A DNA stretch of 64,000 nt, taken from positions 394,777 through 458,776 of the forward strand of contig NZ_CANMXL010000004.1 of NCBI RefSeq assembly GCF_947501905.1, written 5' to 3'. Each line of letters opens with the position of its first letter. Position 1 is the stretch's first letter. Of this stretch, positions 1 to 9,315 are shown piece after piece. A model generated the notes under the pieces. It saw only the letters and a list, made by a program, of their open reading frames with translations. It did no database searches and was not told the DNA's origin. This stretch comes from an uncultured Winogradskyella sp. GTDB taxonomy: Bacteria > Bacteroidota > Bacteroidia > Flavobacteriales > Flavobacteriaceae. The position numbers and the translations under genes are program-made.

Positions 1-471
1 ACGCCATCCATTACGCAGCTCTTTGACTAACTGAAAGGCAGTTTTCCCTGTTTGACGGTGAATTAATTTTACTAAAATCTGACCTTCAGTCTTGGTGAGT
101 TTCTTTAGTTCTGCAGAAAATTCTTTTTCAATAAATTTCTGAACTTTCTTTGCATGCTTTTTCTTTTTTCGGCGTTTTTCAAACTGTTTCAACTCTTCAT
201 TTAACTCTATTAAACGTTCCGCTGCCATCTTTGCATATGGGTATACTTTGCGAGTCTTACGCCTTAAAATCAAATAACGATAACGCTCATCTTTATCACG
301 AAATTTTAAATCTGGCAACACTAGAACTTCATCTAAATCGATATACTTTCTTGGAATAGAATCGCCTTCAATAAGCAAGTACTTTTCTTGCAAAGAATCT
401 TGTTCTACAGGTTCTATCTGCGCTAATAAAAGCATAGGAAAACAGAAGAAAAAAAAGATAATGTATCGCAT
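1..471 (-). CDS. DUF4294 family protein, 3' end cut by window
   Basis: Reading leftward from an ATG at 471, the frame stays open for 157 codons to the window edge, so the C-terminus is missing. The product starts with a short hydrophobic signal peptide ending in LLLAQ, so it is probably periplasmic. A central stretch (RYLILRRKTRKVYPYAKMAA, then a Lys/Arg-rich helix) matches what I recall of the DUF4294 family, which is common in Flavobacteriia. It is divergent from the M42 peptidase gene at 597, a pairing I recall from related genomes. Function unknown. The small plus-strand frame inside it is a shadow. Confidence 0.75.
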   Translation of the reverse strand, partial: MRYIIFFFFCFPMLLLAQIEPVEQDSLQEKYLLIEGDSIPRKYIDLDEVLVLPDLKFRDKDERYRYLILRRKTRKVYPYAKMAAERLIELNEELKQFEKRRKKKKHAKKVQKFIEKEFSAELKKLTKTEGQILVKLIHRQTGKTAFQLVKELRNGWR

Positions 472-596
472 AACTATTATATCTCTCTAAAACCATTCCA
501 AAAATGAAATTAAAGCTATTCAAAATTACGAATTAATATATCCTATAACCTTAATTTTACTATTAATATTGTTATTTTTAGGAAAATTTTAAACGC

Positions 597-1685
597 ATGG
601 CAAAAAAGAAATTACTCAACAAAAAGTCGATGGACTTTTTAGAAAAATACTTAAATAACGCATCACCTACTGGATACGAATGGGAAGGTCAAAAAATATG
701 GATGAACTATCTAAAACCTTATGTAGACGAGTTTATAACCGACACTTATGGTAGTGCTGTTGCTGTTATCAATCCTAAAGCAAAATACAAGGTTGTCATA
801 GAAGGACACGCCGATGAGATTTCTTGGTACGTCAATTATATATCTGATAAAGGTCTACTCTATGTGGTTAGAAATGGCGGAAGTGATCACCAAATTGCGC
901 CTAGTAAAGTGGTGAATATCCATACCAAAAAAGGTATTGTAAAAGGTGTTTTTGGATGGCCTGCAATACACACAAGAAATCGTGCAAAGGAAGAACCCCC
1001 AAAGCCAGATAATATCTGTATTGATATAGGTGCAAAAGATAAAGTCGAAGTTGAGAAAATGGGTGTACATGTTGGTTGTGTTATTACGTATCCGGATGAG
1101 TTTCATATTCTTAATGGCGATAAATTTGTTTGTCGTGCATTAGATAACCGTATGGGTGGTTTTATGATTGCAGAAGTAGCACGCTTACTAAAAGAGAATA
1201 AAAAGAAATTACCTTTTGGGCTTTACATCACCAATTCTGTACAGGAAGAAATAGGTTTACGTGGTGCCGAAATGATTACTGAAACTATAAAACCAGATGT
1301 AGCTATCGTAACCGACGTTACACACGATACGACTACGCCAATGATAGACCCTAAAAAACAAGGTCTTGCAGAAATTGGTAAAGGTCCAGTTATTGCTTAT
1401 GCGCCAGCAGTACAACAAAAGCTAAGAGATTTAATTACGGATACTGCTGAAGAAAAGAAAATACCTTTTCAACGTGCTGCGTTGTCTAGAGCTACTGGTA
1501 CAGATACTGATGCTTTTGCTTATAGTAATGGTGGTGTAGCCTCTGCCCTAATCTCTTTACCATTACGTTACATGCATACAACTGTAGAGATGGTTCATAA
1601 AGACGATGTTGAAAATGTGATTCGTTTAATTTATGAATCATTACTAAAAATTGAAGATGGCGAAACGTTTAGTTATTTTAAGTAA
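597..1685 (+). CDS. M42 family metallopeptidase (glutamyl aminopeptidase / FrvX-like)
   Basis: A 362-residue cytosolic aminopeptidase of the M42 family, which trims N-terminal residues from peptides using two metal ions. Expected ligands are visible: H71 in EGHAD, D183 in ALDNR, the E217-E218 pair in QEEIGLRGA (catalytic base and ligand), D240 in TDVTHD and H327 in RYMHTT. The length is normal for the family. There is no signal peptide. The ATG follows an A-rich leader typical of Bacteroidota. Substrate preference cannot be read from the sequence. Confidence 0.92.
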   Translation: MAKKKLLNKKSMDFLEKYLNNASPTGYEWEGQKIWMNYLKPYVDEFITDTYGSAVAVINPKAKYKVVIEGHADEISWYVNYISDKGLLYVVRNGGSDHQIAPSKVVNIHTKKGIVKGVFGWPAIHTRNRAKEEPPKPDNICIDIGAKDKVEVEKMGVHVGCVITYPDEFHILNGDKFVCRALDNRMGGFMIAEVARLLKENKKKLPFGLYITNSVQEEIGLRGAEMITETIKPDVAIVTDVTHDTTTPMIDPKKQGLAEIGKGPVIAYAPAVQQKLRDLITDTAEEKKIPFQRAALSRATGTDTDAFAYSNGGVASALISLPLRYMHTTVEMVHKDDVENVIRLIYESLLKIEDGETFSYFK

Positions 1686-1797
1686 AGTATAATATTTTAA
1701 ACACATCAAATTTAGAGTTATTAGAGCTTAATGTTTGAAACTAGTCTTTATTTTAGATACTACTTTAATTTTTCATTTTATTAAAAATTATCTTTCT

Positions 1798-2304
1798 ATG
1801 AAAAAAACTTCATGGGTTTTATTGAGTTTATTCTTAGTATTTACGTTCTACTGTGAGGCTCAAGAAGAAACAAGTAATTCTAAATTAAAAAGAAAAGCAC
1901 CAAGGAAATTTAAATTAGCTATAGATACAGTTTCTGAGACTGAGAAAAAATCAGCATACGATTTAGCTTACCAAACATTTACAAATTGTGAAACTTATGA
2001 TTTTCCTATTTTAACCACTAAAATCGCTACTGAGTGGCTAATAAAATTTTGGAAAGAAGAAAAATCTAAAGTTATCGAAACTTGCGACAAATATAATTCT
2101 ACACATGGAACTCTTGTAAAACTGAATCTGTCGGAAATATTGTATGACAAAACAGGATATAAGTACTATCGATTTAAAGCTACTTTTTCAAAAAATCAAA
2201 AAATAGCGGAGATTAGAGTTTATACAAATTCTAAAAATAAATTGGATGGAATTATAATAAAACCCATTTGGAAAAATGACTATTCTGAATATAATGAAGA
2301 TTAA
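1798..2304 (+). CDS. Secreted hypothetical protein
   Basis: I do not recognise a family. The preferred start is the ATG at 1798 rather than the in-frame ATG at 1735, because 1798 begins a clean signal peptide (MKKTSWVLLSLFLVFTFYCEA) while the upstream extension is hydrophobic without a charged N-region. The mature part is about 145 residues, Lys-rich, with two or three cysteines and a C-terminal half of alternating strands (YRFKATF, AEIRVYT, IIIKPIW). It may be a small periplasmic or surface protein. A C-E-A sequence near the cleavage site could also be read as a weak lipobox. Confidence 0.6.
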   Translation: MKKTSWVLLSLFLVFTFYCEAQEETSNSKLKRKAPRKFKLAIDTVSETEKKSAYDLAYQTFTNCETYDFPILTTKIATEWLIKFWKEEKSKVIETCDKYNSTHGTLVKLNLSEILYDKTGYKYYRFKATFSKNQKIAEIRVYTNSKNKLDGIIIKPIWKNDYSEYNED

Positions 2305-2338
2305 ATAATGTTTTTTGAAAATCAGTTATAAAGTTATT

Positions 2339-3490
2339 ATGCCTCTAAACTCTCAACAACACCTCTTCAACATTTCTGAAGATGTCACCTATCTTAACAC
2401 CGCAAGCTTCTCTCCTGCTTTTAAATCGGTTGAAGCTGCTGGTATCGCTGCTATAAAAAGAAAAAGTAATCCAGAGTTACGACAAGCATCAGATTTGTTT
2501 GAGCCTGTAATCGAGCTTCGAAAGTTATTTGCACAGCTCATCGATGAAGATGACTATAATCGTGTCGTCACTATTCCTTCTGTATCTTATGGCATGGCAA
2601 ATGTTGCCAATAATATTACTTTAAAAGAAGGTGATGAAATTGTAATTGTAGAAGAACAGTTTCCTAGTAATTATTATATCTGGGAGAATTTAGCCAAACA
2701 ATACAATGCAAAAATTGTAACAGTAAATCAACCTAACAATTCTGAAGATTGGAATCGTTTAATACTTGAGACTATAAACGAAAATACGGCACTAGTTGCC
2801 ATCGGTCATTTGCATTGGGCGAACGGAATTATATTTGATTTAAAAGCCATAAGAAAGGAAACTAATGAACATAATTCGCTTTTAGTTATTGATGGCAGTC
2901 AATCTATTGGTGCACTACCCTTTTCTATAAAAGACATCCAACCAGATGCCTTAATTTGTGCTGGTTATAAGTGGTTATTTGGACCTTATGGAAGTTCTTA
3001 TGCCTATTATGGACCATATTTTGATAATGGCAAACCCATTGAGCAAAATTGGGCAAATCGTTTAGGTAGCGAAAATTTATCTGGTTTAACGGCATATCAA
3101 TCGGAATATAAACCTAAAGCTAACCGATACGCTGTTGGAGAAAGTGGTAGTTTCATTTATGTGAAAATGCAAACAGCAGCTTTAGAAGAAATATTAAGAA
3201 TTGATAAAGTTGAATTTCAAGAGTACTGTCATTCTATTTCAATAGATATATTAAAATCATTATCAAAAATTGGATTTACATCTGATAATCCTCAAGTGAG
3301 AGCTAAGCATTTGTTTGGTATAAAAATCCCTAGTTCTGTAGATGTTGACCTATTAAAAGAAACACTAAAAAGCCATAATATTCATTTGTCTTTCCGAGGC
3401 GAATACATGCGTGTATCTTGCCATGTCTTTAATACCGAGGCACATTTCAAAAAGTTATTTAGTGTTATAAATGCTGTCGTCAATGGATGA
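2339..3490 (+). CDS. Aminotransferase class V-fold PLP enzyme
   Basis: A 383-residue fold-type I PLP enzyme related to cysteine desulfurases and isopenicillin-N epimerase-like proteins. The lysine expected to bind PLP is K211 in ICAGYKWLFGPYG, preceded by the LLVIDGSQSIGALP strand carrying the Asp that contacts the pyridine nitrogen. I chose the ATG at 2339 over a TTG at 2315. The 3' end overlaps the NUDIX gene by a few bases, so the two are probably co-transcribed. A conserved active-site cysteine loop for desulfurase activity is not obvious, so a true IscS/SufS role is doubtful. Confidence 0.8.
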   Translation: MPLNSQQHLFNISEDVTYLNTASFSPAFKSVEAAGIAAIKRKSNPELRQASDLFEPVIELRKLFAQLIDEDDYNRVVTIPSVSYGMANVANNITLKEGDEIVIVEEQFPSNYYIWENLAKQYNAKIVTVNQPNNSEDWNRLILETINENTALVAIGHLHWANGIIFDLKAIRKETNEHNSLLVIDGSQSIGALPFSIKDIQPDALICAGYKWLFGPYGSSYAYYGPYFDNGKPIEQNWANRLGSENLSGLTAYQSEYKPKANRYAVGESGSFIYVKMQTAALEEILRIDKVEFQEYCHSISIDILKSLSKIGFTSDNPQVRAKHLFGIKIPSSVDVDLLKETLKSHNIHLSFRGEYMRVSCHVFNTEAHFKKLFSVINAVVNG

Positions 3491-4037
3491 GCTTCTAGAC
3501 ATTGTTGATAAAAACGGAAAATCTACTGGTAAAACTGCCTTAAAATCCGAAGTGCATAAAAATGGCTGGTATCACAACACCATTCACCTTTGGTTATACA
3601 CAAAAAATGACGAAATATTATTGCAGCAACGGTCTCATAAAAAAGTGATATATCCATTATTATGGGATGTTTCTGTTGCTGGGCATATAGACGCTGGTGA
3701 AACTTTCGAGGAAGCTGCTATACGTGAAACAAAAGAAGAAATAGGACTTCAACTCAAAGAAACTGAGTTAACCAAAATAGGTGCGCATTTACATAAATCT
3801 ATCTATAATAATGGTGCTATAAAAGATTTTGAATTTCATCAAGTTTATATCGCAGAATTATCAGTTGATTTAAATACCTTAATCCCGCAAAAAGATGAAG
3901 TCGAAGCTCTAAAATTAGTTACCTTTAATGAGTTTGAAAACCTATTGGTAAATAGTATTACCAATTCTCATTTTATAGCTTCAAACACCGAATATTACAA
4001 ATTTGTACTAGAATCTATTAAAAATCTTAAGCATTAA
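3483..4037 (+). CDS. NUDIX hydrolase (YfcD / IDI-like)
   Basis: A 184-residue NUDIX protein. The Nudix box is intact apart from one position: G-x5-E-x7-RE-T-K-EE-x-G-L in GHIDAGETFEEAAIRETKEE followed by IGL. The N-terminus (DIVDKNGKSTGKT...HKNGWYHNTIHLWLY) resembles the isopentenyl-diphosphate isomerase-like branch that includes YfcD, whose members hydrolyse small diphosphates of uncertain identity. An ATG at 3471 is also possible; 3483 gives the smaller overlap with the aminotransferase gene. Its stop shares one base with the next start (TAATG), which implies translational coupling to the PrsW gene. Confidence 0.85.
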   Translation: MDELLDIVDKNGKSTGKTALKSEVHKNGWYHNTIHLWLYTKNDEILLQQRSHKKVIYPLLWDVSVAGHIDAGETFEEAAIRETKEEIGLQLKETELTKIGAHLHKSIYNNGAIKDFEFHQVYIAELSVDLNTLIPQKDEVEALKLVTFNEFENLLVNSITNSHFIASNTEYYKFVLESIKNLKH

Positions 4038-4717
4038 TGCATTTACTCTTACTTGCAATAGCGCCGATATTAGCCATAAGCACATATGTCTATTTTCAAG
4101 ACAAACATGAAAAAGAACCTTTAGGGCTGTTAATAAAGAGCTTTTTACTAGGTGCTTTTGTTAGTGTTCTTATAGTACTTGTATTATATCTTATTACAGG
4201 ACGGTTTATTCCAATCACTGATGAGTTTAGTATCTGGCAGCAGTTTATACAAGCATTTATTGTTGTGGCACTTTCGGAAGAGTTTAGTAAATATGTTATC
4301 GTAAAATATTATGCACAACCAAAAAAAGATTTTAACGAGCCTTATGATGGTATTATGTATGCCGTAATGGTATCTATGGGTTTTGCTTGTACAGAAAACA
4401 TAATGTATGTTTTAGATGGCGGGACTGAAGTTGCCATATTGAGAGCTTTTACAGCTGTGCCTGCACATGCCACTTTTGGCATACTCATGGGCTATTTTAT
4501 GGGGAAAGCCAAATTCTCTAACAACAGAATTAAGTTAAACTTTGCTGGCTTAGGTTTGGCTACCTTATTTCATGGTGCCTACGATTTCTTTTTATTTATA
4601 AATTTTATACCCGGAATATACATTGGCGCATTTATATCTTTAATTATAGGGCTTATTCTTTCAAGAAAAGCCATAAAGCGTCACCAAAGAGATTCAAATT
4701 TTAATAATACTAAATAA
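4037..4717 (+). CDS. PrsW family intramembrane metalloprotease
   Basis: A 226-residue multipass inner-membrane protein of the PrsW/CAAX-protease-related superfamily. Family signatures are visible: the EE pair in ALSEEFSKY, the E in FACTENIMY, the H in PAHATFGILMGY and the H in LFHGAYDF. These would form a membrane-embedded zinc site. In Bacillus PrsW cleaves an anti-sigma factor; no such substrate gene is adjacent here, so its target is unknown. The start is fixed by the TAATG overlap with the NUDIX gene. Confidence 0.85.
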   Translation: MHLLLLAIAPILAISTYVYFQDKHEKEPLGLLIKSFLLGAFVSVLIVLVLYLITGRFIPITDEFSIWQQFIQAFIVVALSEEFSKYVIVKYYAQPKKDFNEPYDGIMYAVMVSMGFACTENIMYVLDGGTEVAILRAFTAVPAHATFGILMGYFMGKAKFSNNRIKLNFAGLGLATLFHGAYDFFLFINFIPGIYIGAFISLIIGLILSRKAIKRHQRDSNFNNTK

Positions 4718-4727
4718 AACATATGAT

Positions 4728-5204
4728 ATGTATAAGATAAAAGTCAACAATGCACATAGTTTTAATATCACAAAAGAAGATATTAACAATCTAGATGCAG
4801 TTGAAACCTCTAAAAATCAATTTCATATTCTTTACAATGACAATTCACTAGAGGCTTCAGTACTAGAATCGGACTTCAATAAAAAAACATACCAAGTAAA
4901 AGTTAATAGTAATACGTATTCTGTTGTTATTCATGATGAATTAGACCAGCTCATAAGTGAATTAGGTTTTGAAATTGGTGCTTCAAAAAAAGTAAATGAT
5001 ATTAAAGCACCAATGCCTGGACTTATCTTAGAAATAAGCGTTGCTCAAGGTCAAGAGGTTAAAGAAAATGATGCACTTCTTATTCTTGAAGCTATGAAAA
5101 TGGAAAATGTTATTAACGCTCCAAGAGATGGTATTATCAAATCAATTGAAGTAAAACAAGGAGAAACTGTAGATAAAAACAACCTTTTAATTTCGTTCGA
5201 ATAA
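4728..5204 (+). CDS. Acyl-CoA carboxylase biotin carboxyl carrier subunit
   Basis: A 158-residue biotin carrier protein. The C-terminal biotinyl domain (about 90-158) has the canonical EAMKMEN motif with K124 as the biotinylation site, preceded by IKAPMPG. The N-terminal half is a BT-domain-like region as in propionyl- and methylcrotonyl-type carboxylases rather than the Pro/Ala-rich linker of classical AccB. It is the first of three tightly packed genes (2 and 6 bp gaps) that encode a complete acyl-CoA carboxylase. Confidence 0.92.
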   Translation: MYKIKVNNAHSFNITKEDINNLDAVETSKNQFHILYNDNSLEASVLESDFNKKTYQVKVNSNTYSVVIHDELDQLISELGFEIGASKKVNDIKAPMPGLILEISVAQGQEVKENDALLILEAMKMENVINAPRDGIIKSIEVKQGETVDKNNLLISFE

Positions 5205-5205
5205 T

Positions 5206-6645
5206 ATGAAAAAAATATTAGTTGCCAATCGTGGCGAAATTGCGATTCGTGTGATGCAAACAGCCAAGAAAATGGGCATTAAGACTGTTGCCGTTTTTTC
5301 TGAAGTTGATAGAAATGCGCCTCATGTGAAATTTGCTGATGAAGCCGTTTGTATTGGTCCTGCGCCATCAAACCAATCTTATTTATTAGGTGATAAAATT
5401 ATTGAAGTTGCAAAGTCTCTAAATGCCGATGGCATTCATCCTGGATATGGATTTTTAAGTGAAAACTCTGATTTTGCTAAACTTTGCGAAGCAAATAATG
5501 TCGTATTTATTGGTCCAAAATCTAAAGCTATAGAAATGATGGGCGATAAACTCGCTGCAAAAGATGCCGTAAAAGATTATGATATACCAATGGTTCCAGG
5601 TGTTGACCATGCAGTTACTGACCCAAAAGAAGCTATTGAAATCGCAAAGTCCATTGGTTTCCCAATACTTATAAAAGCTGCTGCTGGGGGTGGCGGAAAA
5701 GGTATGCGTGTTGTAGAAAAGGAAGAGGATTTAGAAGAGCAGATGAAGCGTGCTATAAGTGAGGCCACTTCAGCCTTTGGAGATGGTTCGGTTTTTATCG
5801 AAAAATATGTAAAATCCCCACGACATATCGAAATACAAGTCATGGCAGATAGTCATGGTAATATTGTTCATCTTTTTGAACGCGAATGTTCCGTACAACG
5901 CCGTCATCAAAAAGTAGTTGAAGAAGCTCCTTCGGCTGTATTAACTCCAGAATTGCGTGAACGTATGGGAAAAGCTGCTATCGATGTAGCGCGTGCTTGT
6001 GATTATTTAGGTGCTGGTACTGTAGAATTTCTTTTAGACGCTGACCATAATTTCTATTTCTTAGAAATGAATACACGTCTTCAGGTAGAGCATCCTGTTT
6101 CTGAATTGATTTCCGGAGTCGATTTAGTGGAACTTCAGATTAAAGTTGCTCGAGGTGAAGCTTTAGATATCACTCAAGATGACTTGAAAATCAATGGTCA
6201 TGCTTTAGAGCTTCGAGTTTACGCCGAAGACCCGATGAACGATTTCTTGCCAAGTGTGGGTAATTTGGAAATATATCAACTTCCTGTTGGCAAAAATATT
6301 CGAGTGGATAACGGCTTTGAAGAAGGTATGGATATTCCTATTTATTATGACCCAATGCTTTCAAAATTAATCACTTATGGCGAAACAAGAGCTGAAGCTA
6401 TAGAGCTTATGATAAAAGCCATTGATGATTATAAGGTTAAAGGCGTAGAAACAACACTACCATTTGGGCGCTTTGTATGCGAGCATGAAGCTTTTAGAAG
6501 TGGAAATTTTGATACGCATTTCGTAAAAAAGTACTACTCTCCTAGCCTTTTAGAAGCACAACATAAGGCTGAAGCTGAGATAGCAGCACAAATTGCTCTA
6601 AAAACTTACTTAGAAGAACAAAAATTATTAAAGCTACCTAACTAA
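5206..6645 (+). CDS. accC: Biotin carboxylase subunit of acyl-CoA carboxylase
   Basis: A 479-residue biotin carboxylase that uses ATP and bicarbonate to carboxylate the biotin on the carrier encoded just upstream. Visible features are the N-terminal ANRGEIAIRVMQTAKKMGIK, the glycine-rich ATP-grasp loop KAAAGGGGKGMR, the catalytic EMNTRLQVEHPVSE and the C-terminal domain. The final 30 residues (EAEAIAAQ-like, Ala/Glu-rich) extend slightly past the usual AccC length. The neighbouring PccB-type carboxyltransferase suggests a propionyl- or methylcrotonyl-CoA type complex; I cannot choose between these and acetyl-CoA. Confidence 0.93.
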   Translation: MKKILVANRGEIAIRVMQTAKKMGIKTVAVFSEVDRNAPHVKFADEAVCIGPAPSNQSYLLGDKIIEVAKSLNADGIHPGYGFLSENSDFAKLCEANNVVFIGPKSKAIEMMGDKLAAKDAVKDYDIPMVPGVDHAVTDPKEAIEIAKSIGFPILIKAAAGGGGKGMRVVEKEEDLEEQMKRAISEATSAFGDGSVFIEKYVKSPRHIEIQVMADSHGNIVHLFERECSVQRRHQKVVEEAPSAVLTPELRERMGKAAIDVARACDYLGAGTVEFLLDADHNFYFLEMNTRLQVEHPVSELISGVDLVELQIKVARGEALDITQDDLKINGHALELRVYAEDPMNDFLPSVGNLEIYQLPVGKNIRVDNGFEEGMDIPIYYDPMLSKLITYGETRAEAIELMIKAIDDYKVKGVETTLPFGRFVCEHEAFRSGNFDTHFVKKYYSPSLLEAQHKAEAEIAAQIALKTYLEEQKLLKLPN

Positions 6646-6651
6646 GATATT

Positions 6652-8193
6652 ATGGATTCGAAAACAAAAACATTAAATGAGAAGCTAAAGCAATCGAGAT
6701 TGGGTGGTGGTCAAGCGAGGATAGACAAACAACACCAAAAGAAAAAACTAACAGCAAGAGAACGTGTGCTCTATTTATTAGATGAAGGGTCTTTTGAAGA
6801 AATCGGAGCATTAGTCACACACAGAACCAAAGATTTTGGTATGGAAAATCAAAAGTTCTATGGTGATGGTGTGGTTACTGGTTATGGAACGGTTAACGGA
6901 CGATTGATTTATGTTTTCGCACAAGACTTCACCGTTTTTGGAGGTTCACTTTCCGAAACTCATGCCGAGAAGATTTGTAAAATTATGGATATGGCCGTAA
7001 ATGTAGGCGCTCCAATTATAGGACTTAATGATTCTGGTGGTGCACGTATTCAAGAAGGTGTGCGCTCCTTAGGTGGCTATGCTGATATTTTTTACCGTAA
7101 TGTACAAGCATCTGGTGTTATTCCACAAATATCTGCAATTATGGGACCTTGCGCAGGTGGCGCAGTATACTCGCCTGCAATGACAGATTTTACGCTGATG
7201 GTACAAGACACAAGTTATATGTTTGTAACTGGACCTAATGTGGTTAAAACAGTAACTAATGAAGAAGTTACAAGTGAAGAACTCGGTGGCGCAAGTGTAC
7301 ATTCTACAAAATCTGGTGTGGCACATTTAACATCTGCAAACGATGTTGAAGCGCTGGAAGATATCAAGCGTTTGTTAAGCTATCTCCCACAAAATAATAG
7401 AGAAAAAGCAATTGATATTCCGTTTGATTTAAAAGACGAAGTCAGAGAAAACTTATCAGACATTGTTCCTGATAATCCAAATAAACCTTATGACATGCAT
7501 CAGGTTATTGAAGGTATTATTGATGAAGATTCTTTCTATGAAATTCATAAAGATTTTGCAGAAAACATTATAGTAGGCTTTGCACGCTTAGGAGGTAAAT
7601 CTGTTGGTGTTGTGGCTAATCAACCTATGTTTTTGGCAGGTGTATTAGATGTTAATAGCTCTACAAAAGCGGCACGCTTTGTACGTTTCTGTGATGCTTT
7701 TAATATTCCGCTTTTAGTATTGGAAGATGTACCAGGGTTTTTACCAGGAACCGACCAAGAATGGAACGCTATTATTACCAACGGTGCAAAATTATTATAC
7801 GCGTTTAGTGAAGCAACTGTACCAAGAATTACAGTAATTACTCGTAAAGCATACGGTGGTGCTTATGATGTTATGAACTCTAAACACATTGGTGCTGACA
7901 TGAATTTTGCTTGGCCAAATGCTGAAATTGCGGTTATGGGCGCTAAAGGAGCAGCCGAAATCATCTTTAAACGCGAAATTTCTGCTGCTGATGACAAAGA
8001 AGCCAAATGGAAAGAAAAAGAAGCTGAGTATGCAGAACTTTTTGCGAATCCTTATAGTGCGGCTGAACGCGGTTTTATAGATGAAGTTATACTTCCTAAA
8101 AATACAAGACGTAAGCTTATAAAAGCGTTTAGCATGCTAGAAAACAAGGAAGTCAATAGACCAAAACGTAAGCATGGGAACATCCCACTTTAA
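6652..8193 (+). CDS. Acyl-CoA carboxylase carboxyltransferase subunit (PccB-type)
   Basis: A 513-residue fused-type carboxyltransferase that transfers carboxyl from biotin to an acyl-CoA. Diagnostic segments are [19 protein letters not shown], the oxyanion-hole region [14 protein letters not shown], the second half [20 protein letters not shown] and [17 protein letters not shown]. Length and motifs match the beta subunit of propionyl-CoA carboxylase-like enzymes. It closes the three-gene carboxylase operon. It is convergent with the amidohydrolase gene and only 5 bp separate the stops; I see no hairpin terminator there. Confidence 0.93.
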   Translation: MDSKTKTLNEKLKQSRLGGGQARIDKQHQKKKLTARERVLYLLDEGSFEEIGALVTHRTKDFGMENQKFYGDGVVTGYGTVNGRLIYVFAQDFTVFGGSLSETHAEKICKIMDMAVNVGAPIIGLNDSGGARIQEGVRSLGGYADIFYRNVQASGVIPQISAIMGPCAGGAVYSPAMTDFTLMVQDTSYMFVTGPNVVKTVTNEEVTSEELGGASVHSTKSGVAHLTSANDVEALEDIKRLLSYLPQNNREKAIDIPFDLKDEVRENLSDIVPDNPNKPYDMHQVIEGIIDEDSFYEIHKDFAENIIVGFARLGGKSVGVVANQPMFLAGVLDVNSSTKAARFVRFCDAFNIPLLVLEDVPGFLPGTDQEWNAIITNGAKLLYAFSEATVPRITVITRKAYGGAYDVMNSKHIGADMNFAWPNAEIAVMGAKGAAEIIFKREISAADDKEAKWKEKEAEYAELFANPYSAAERGFIDEVILPKNTRRKLIKAFSMLENKEVNRPKRKHGNIPL

Positions 8194-8198
8194 AATAT

Positions 8199-9287
8199 TT
8201 ATTTTGGGAATTTAGTTTTATCAATACCTGGTACAATTCGTAAGGCATTCTTATAATATACCTTTTTTAATACCTCATCCGATAAGTCTAAGCCATACAT
8301 AGGCCAAAATGCATGATACTTTTTGTGGTAAGGAAAATATTCATCATCAGATTCTAAAACTCTAAAATAAGTTGGAAATTCTTCTGGTTTCCAACTGTCT
8401 TTTCCAAACAAAATACGGTCTTGGTACTTCTCAAAAAAAGCTTTGGCAAACCTTGGTTGGCGACCTAATTCAGCTATGATTGCTCCAATACCAACATTCA
8501 TATTAGGCATTTCATCCAATAATTTTCCGAGCTTCCCTAGATTGTTAGCATACCAACCCATATGCGCATTTATAAAAGTGGTATTCTTATGCCTTTTAAA
8601 CATATTATGCTGCTCAGCAATAATTTGTTCCCATGGCGCGGGGTTATTTGGTCCACGTTTACGACGTGGTCGGGTTTTAAGCTCTAACCAACGCTCATTA
8701 TCACCATCAAAATCATCCCAAAACGATTTTGGATCGGCAGAATGAATTAAAACGGGGATGCCTAATTCGCCACATTTAGCCCAAATAGGGTCAAGACGCG
8801 AATCATCTATAGCAAGTCGGTTTCCCTCAAAATCTTTATTTCTCAAGCCCAAACTTTTATAAACTTTCAATCCTACTGCACCTGCTTTAACATCAGCTTC
8901 AAGTTGTGCTACTGTTTTTTCAATCCATCCTTCTGCTCCAGCTCCTTCAAAACTGATATTACAAAAGAGTACAAATCGTCCGGGGTAATAGGTATTCGCA
9001 TTCTCAAGTGCTTTAATCAAGTCTTCACCCGAACGTCCACTCAGGTTTACCATGGTTTGCAAGTTAAGTGTATCCATAGCGGAAATGACCGGTTCTAAAT
9101 CTTGAGTTGCCATTCGGTACTGATGTCCATGAACGTCTATAAAAGGGAATTTTGCGCGTTTTATGATTTTTCCTGGGACAACTAAAGTCGATTTTGGATT
9201 ATACTCTTCAAACGTCAAGTCCTGAGAGAAACTATTAATATGAAAAGATATAATTGTTATTAATGTGATGATGTTTTTGAATTTCAT
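8199..9287 (-). CDS. Secreted amidohydrolase family protein (amidohydrolase_2-like)
   Basis: A 362-residue protein with a signal peptide (MKFKNIITLITIISFHINSFS), so periplasmic or exported. The mature chain looks like a metal-dependent TIM-barrel hydrolase of the amidohydrolase_2 branch: DVHGHQYRM on strand 1, VLIHSADP, FINAHMGWY and ILFGKDSW on later strands provide the usual His/His/His/Asp positions. The first motif is HGH rather than the common HxH-with-H at both ends of a CAH triplet, which still provides two histidines. Substrate unknown; decarboxylase-like members of this branch exist. Confidence 0.8.
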   Translation of the reverse strand: MKFKNIITLITIISFHINSFSQDLTFEEYNPKSTLVVPGKIIKRAKFPFIDVHGHQYRMATQDLEPVISAMDTLNLQTMVNLSGRSGEDLIKALENANTYYPGRFVLFCNISFEGAGAEGWIEKTVAQLEADVKAGAVGLKVYKSLGLRNKDFEGNRLAIDDSRLDPIWAKCGELGIPVLIHSADPKSFWDDFDGDNERWLELKTRPRRKRGPNNPAPWEQIIAEQHNMFKRHKNTTFINAHMGWYANNLGKLGKLLDEMPNMNVGIGAIIAELGRQPRFAKAFFEKYQDRILFGKDSWKPEEFPTYFRVLESDDEYFPYHKKYHAFWPMYGLDLSDEVLKKVYYKNALRIVPGIDKTKFPK

Positions 9288-9315
9288 TATGCAGAATTTA
9301 AAAATGCTTTAATAC

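Noticed and set aside
1735..1797. N-terminal extension of the small secreted protein
   Set aside because: The ATG at 1798 begins a standard signal peptide; the extension would place a second hydrophobic segment in front of it.
3471..3490. Frameshift between the aminotransferase and NUDIX genes
   Set aside because: Both proteins are complete with their expected termini; the overlap is ordinary operon packing.
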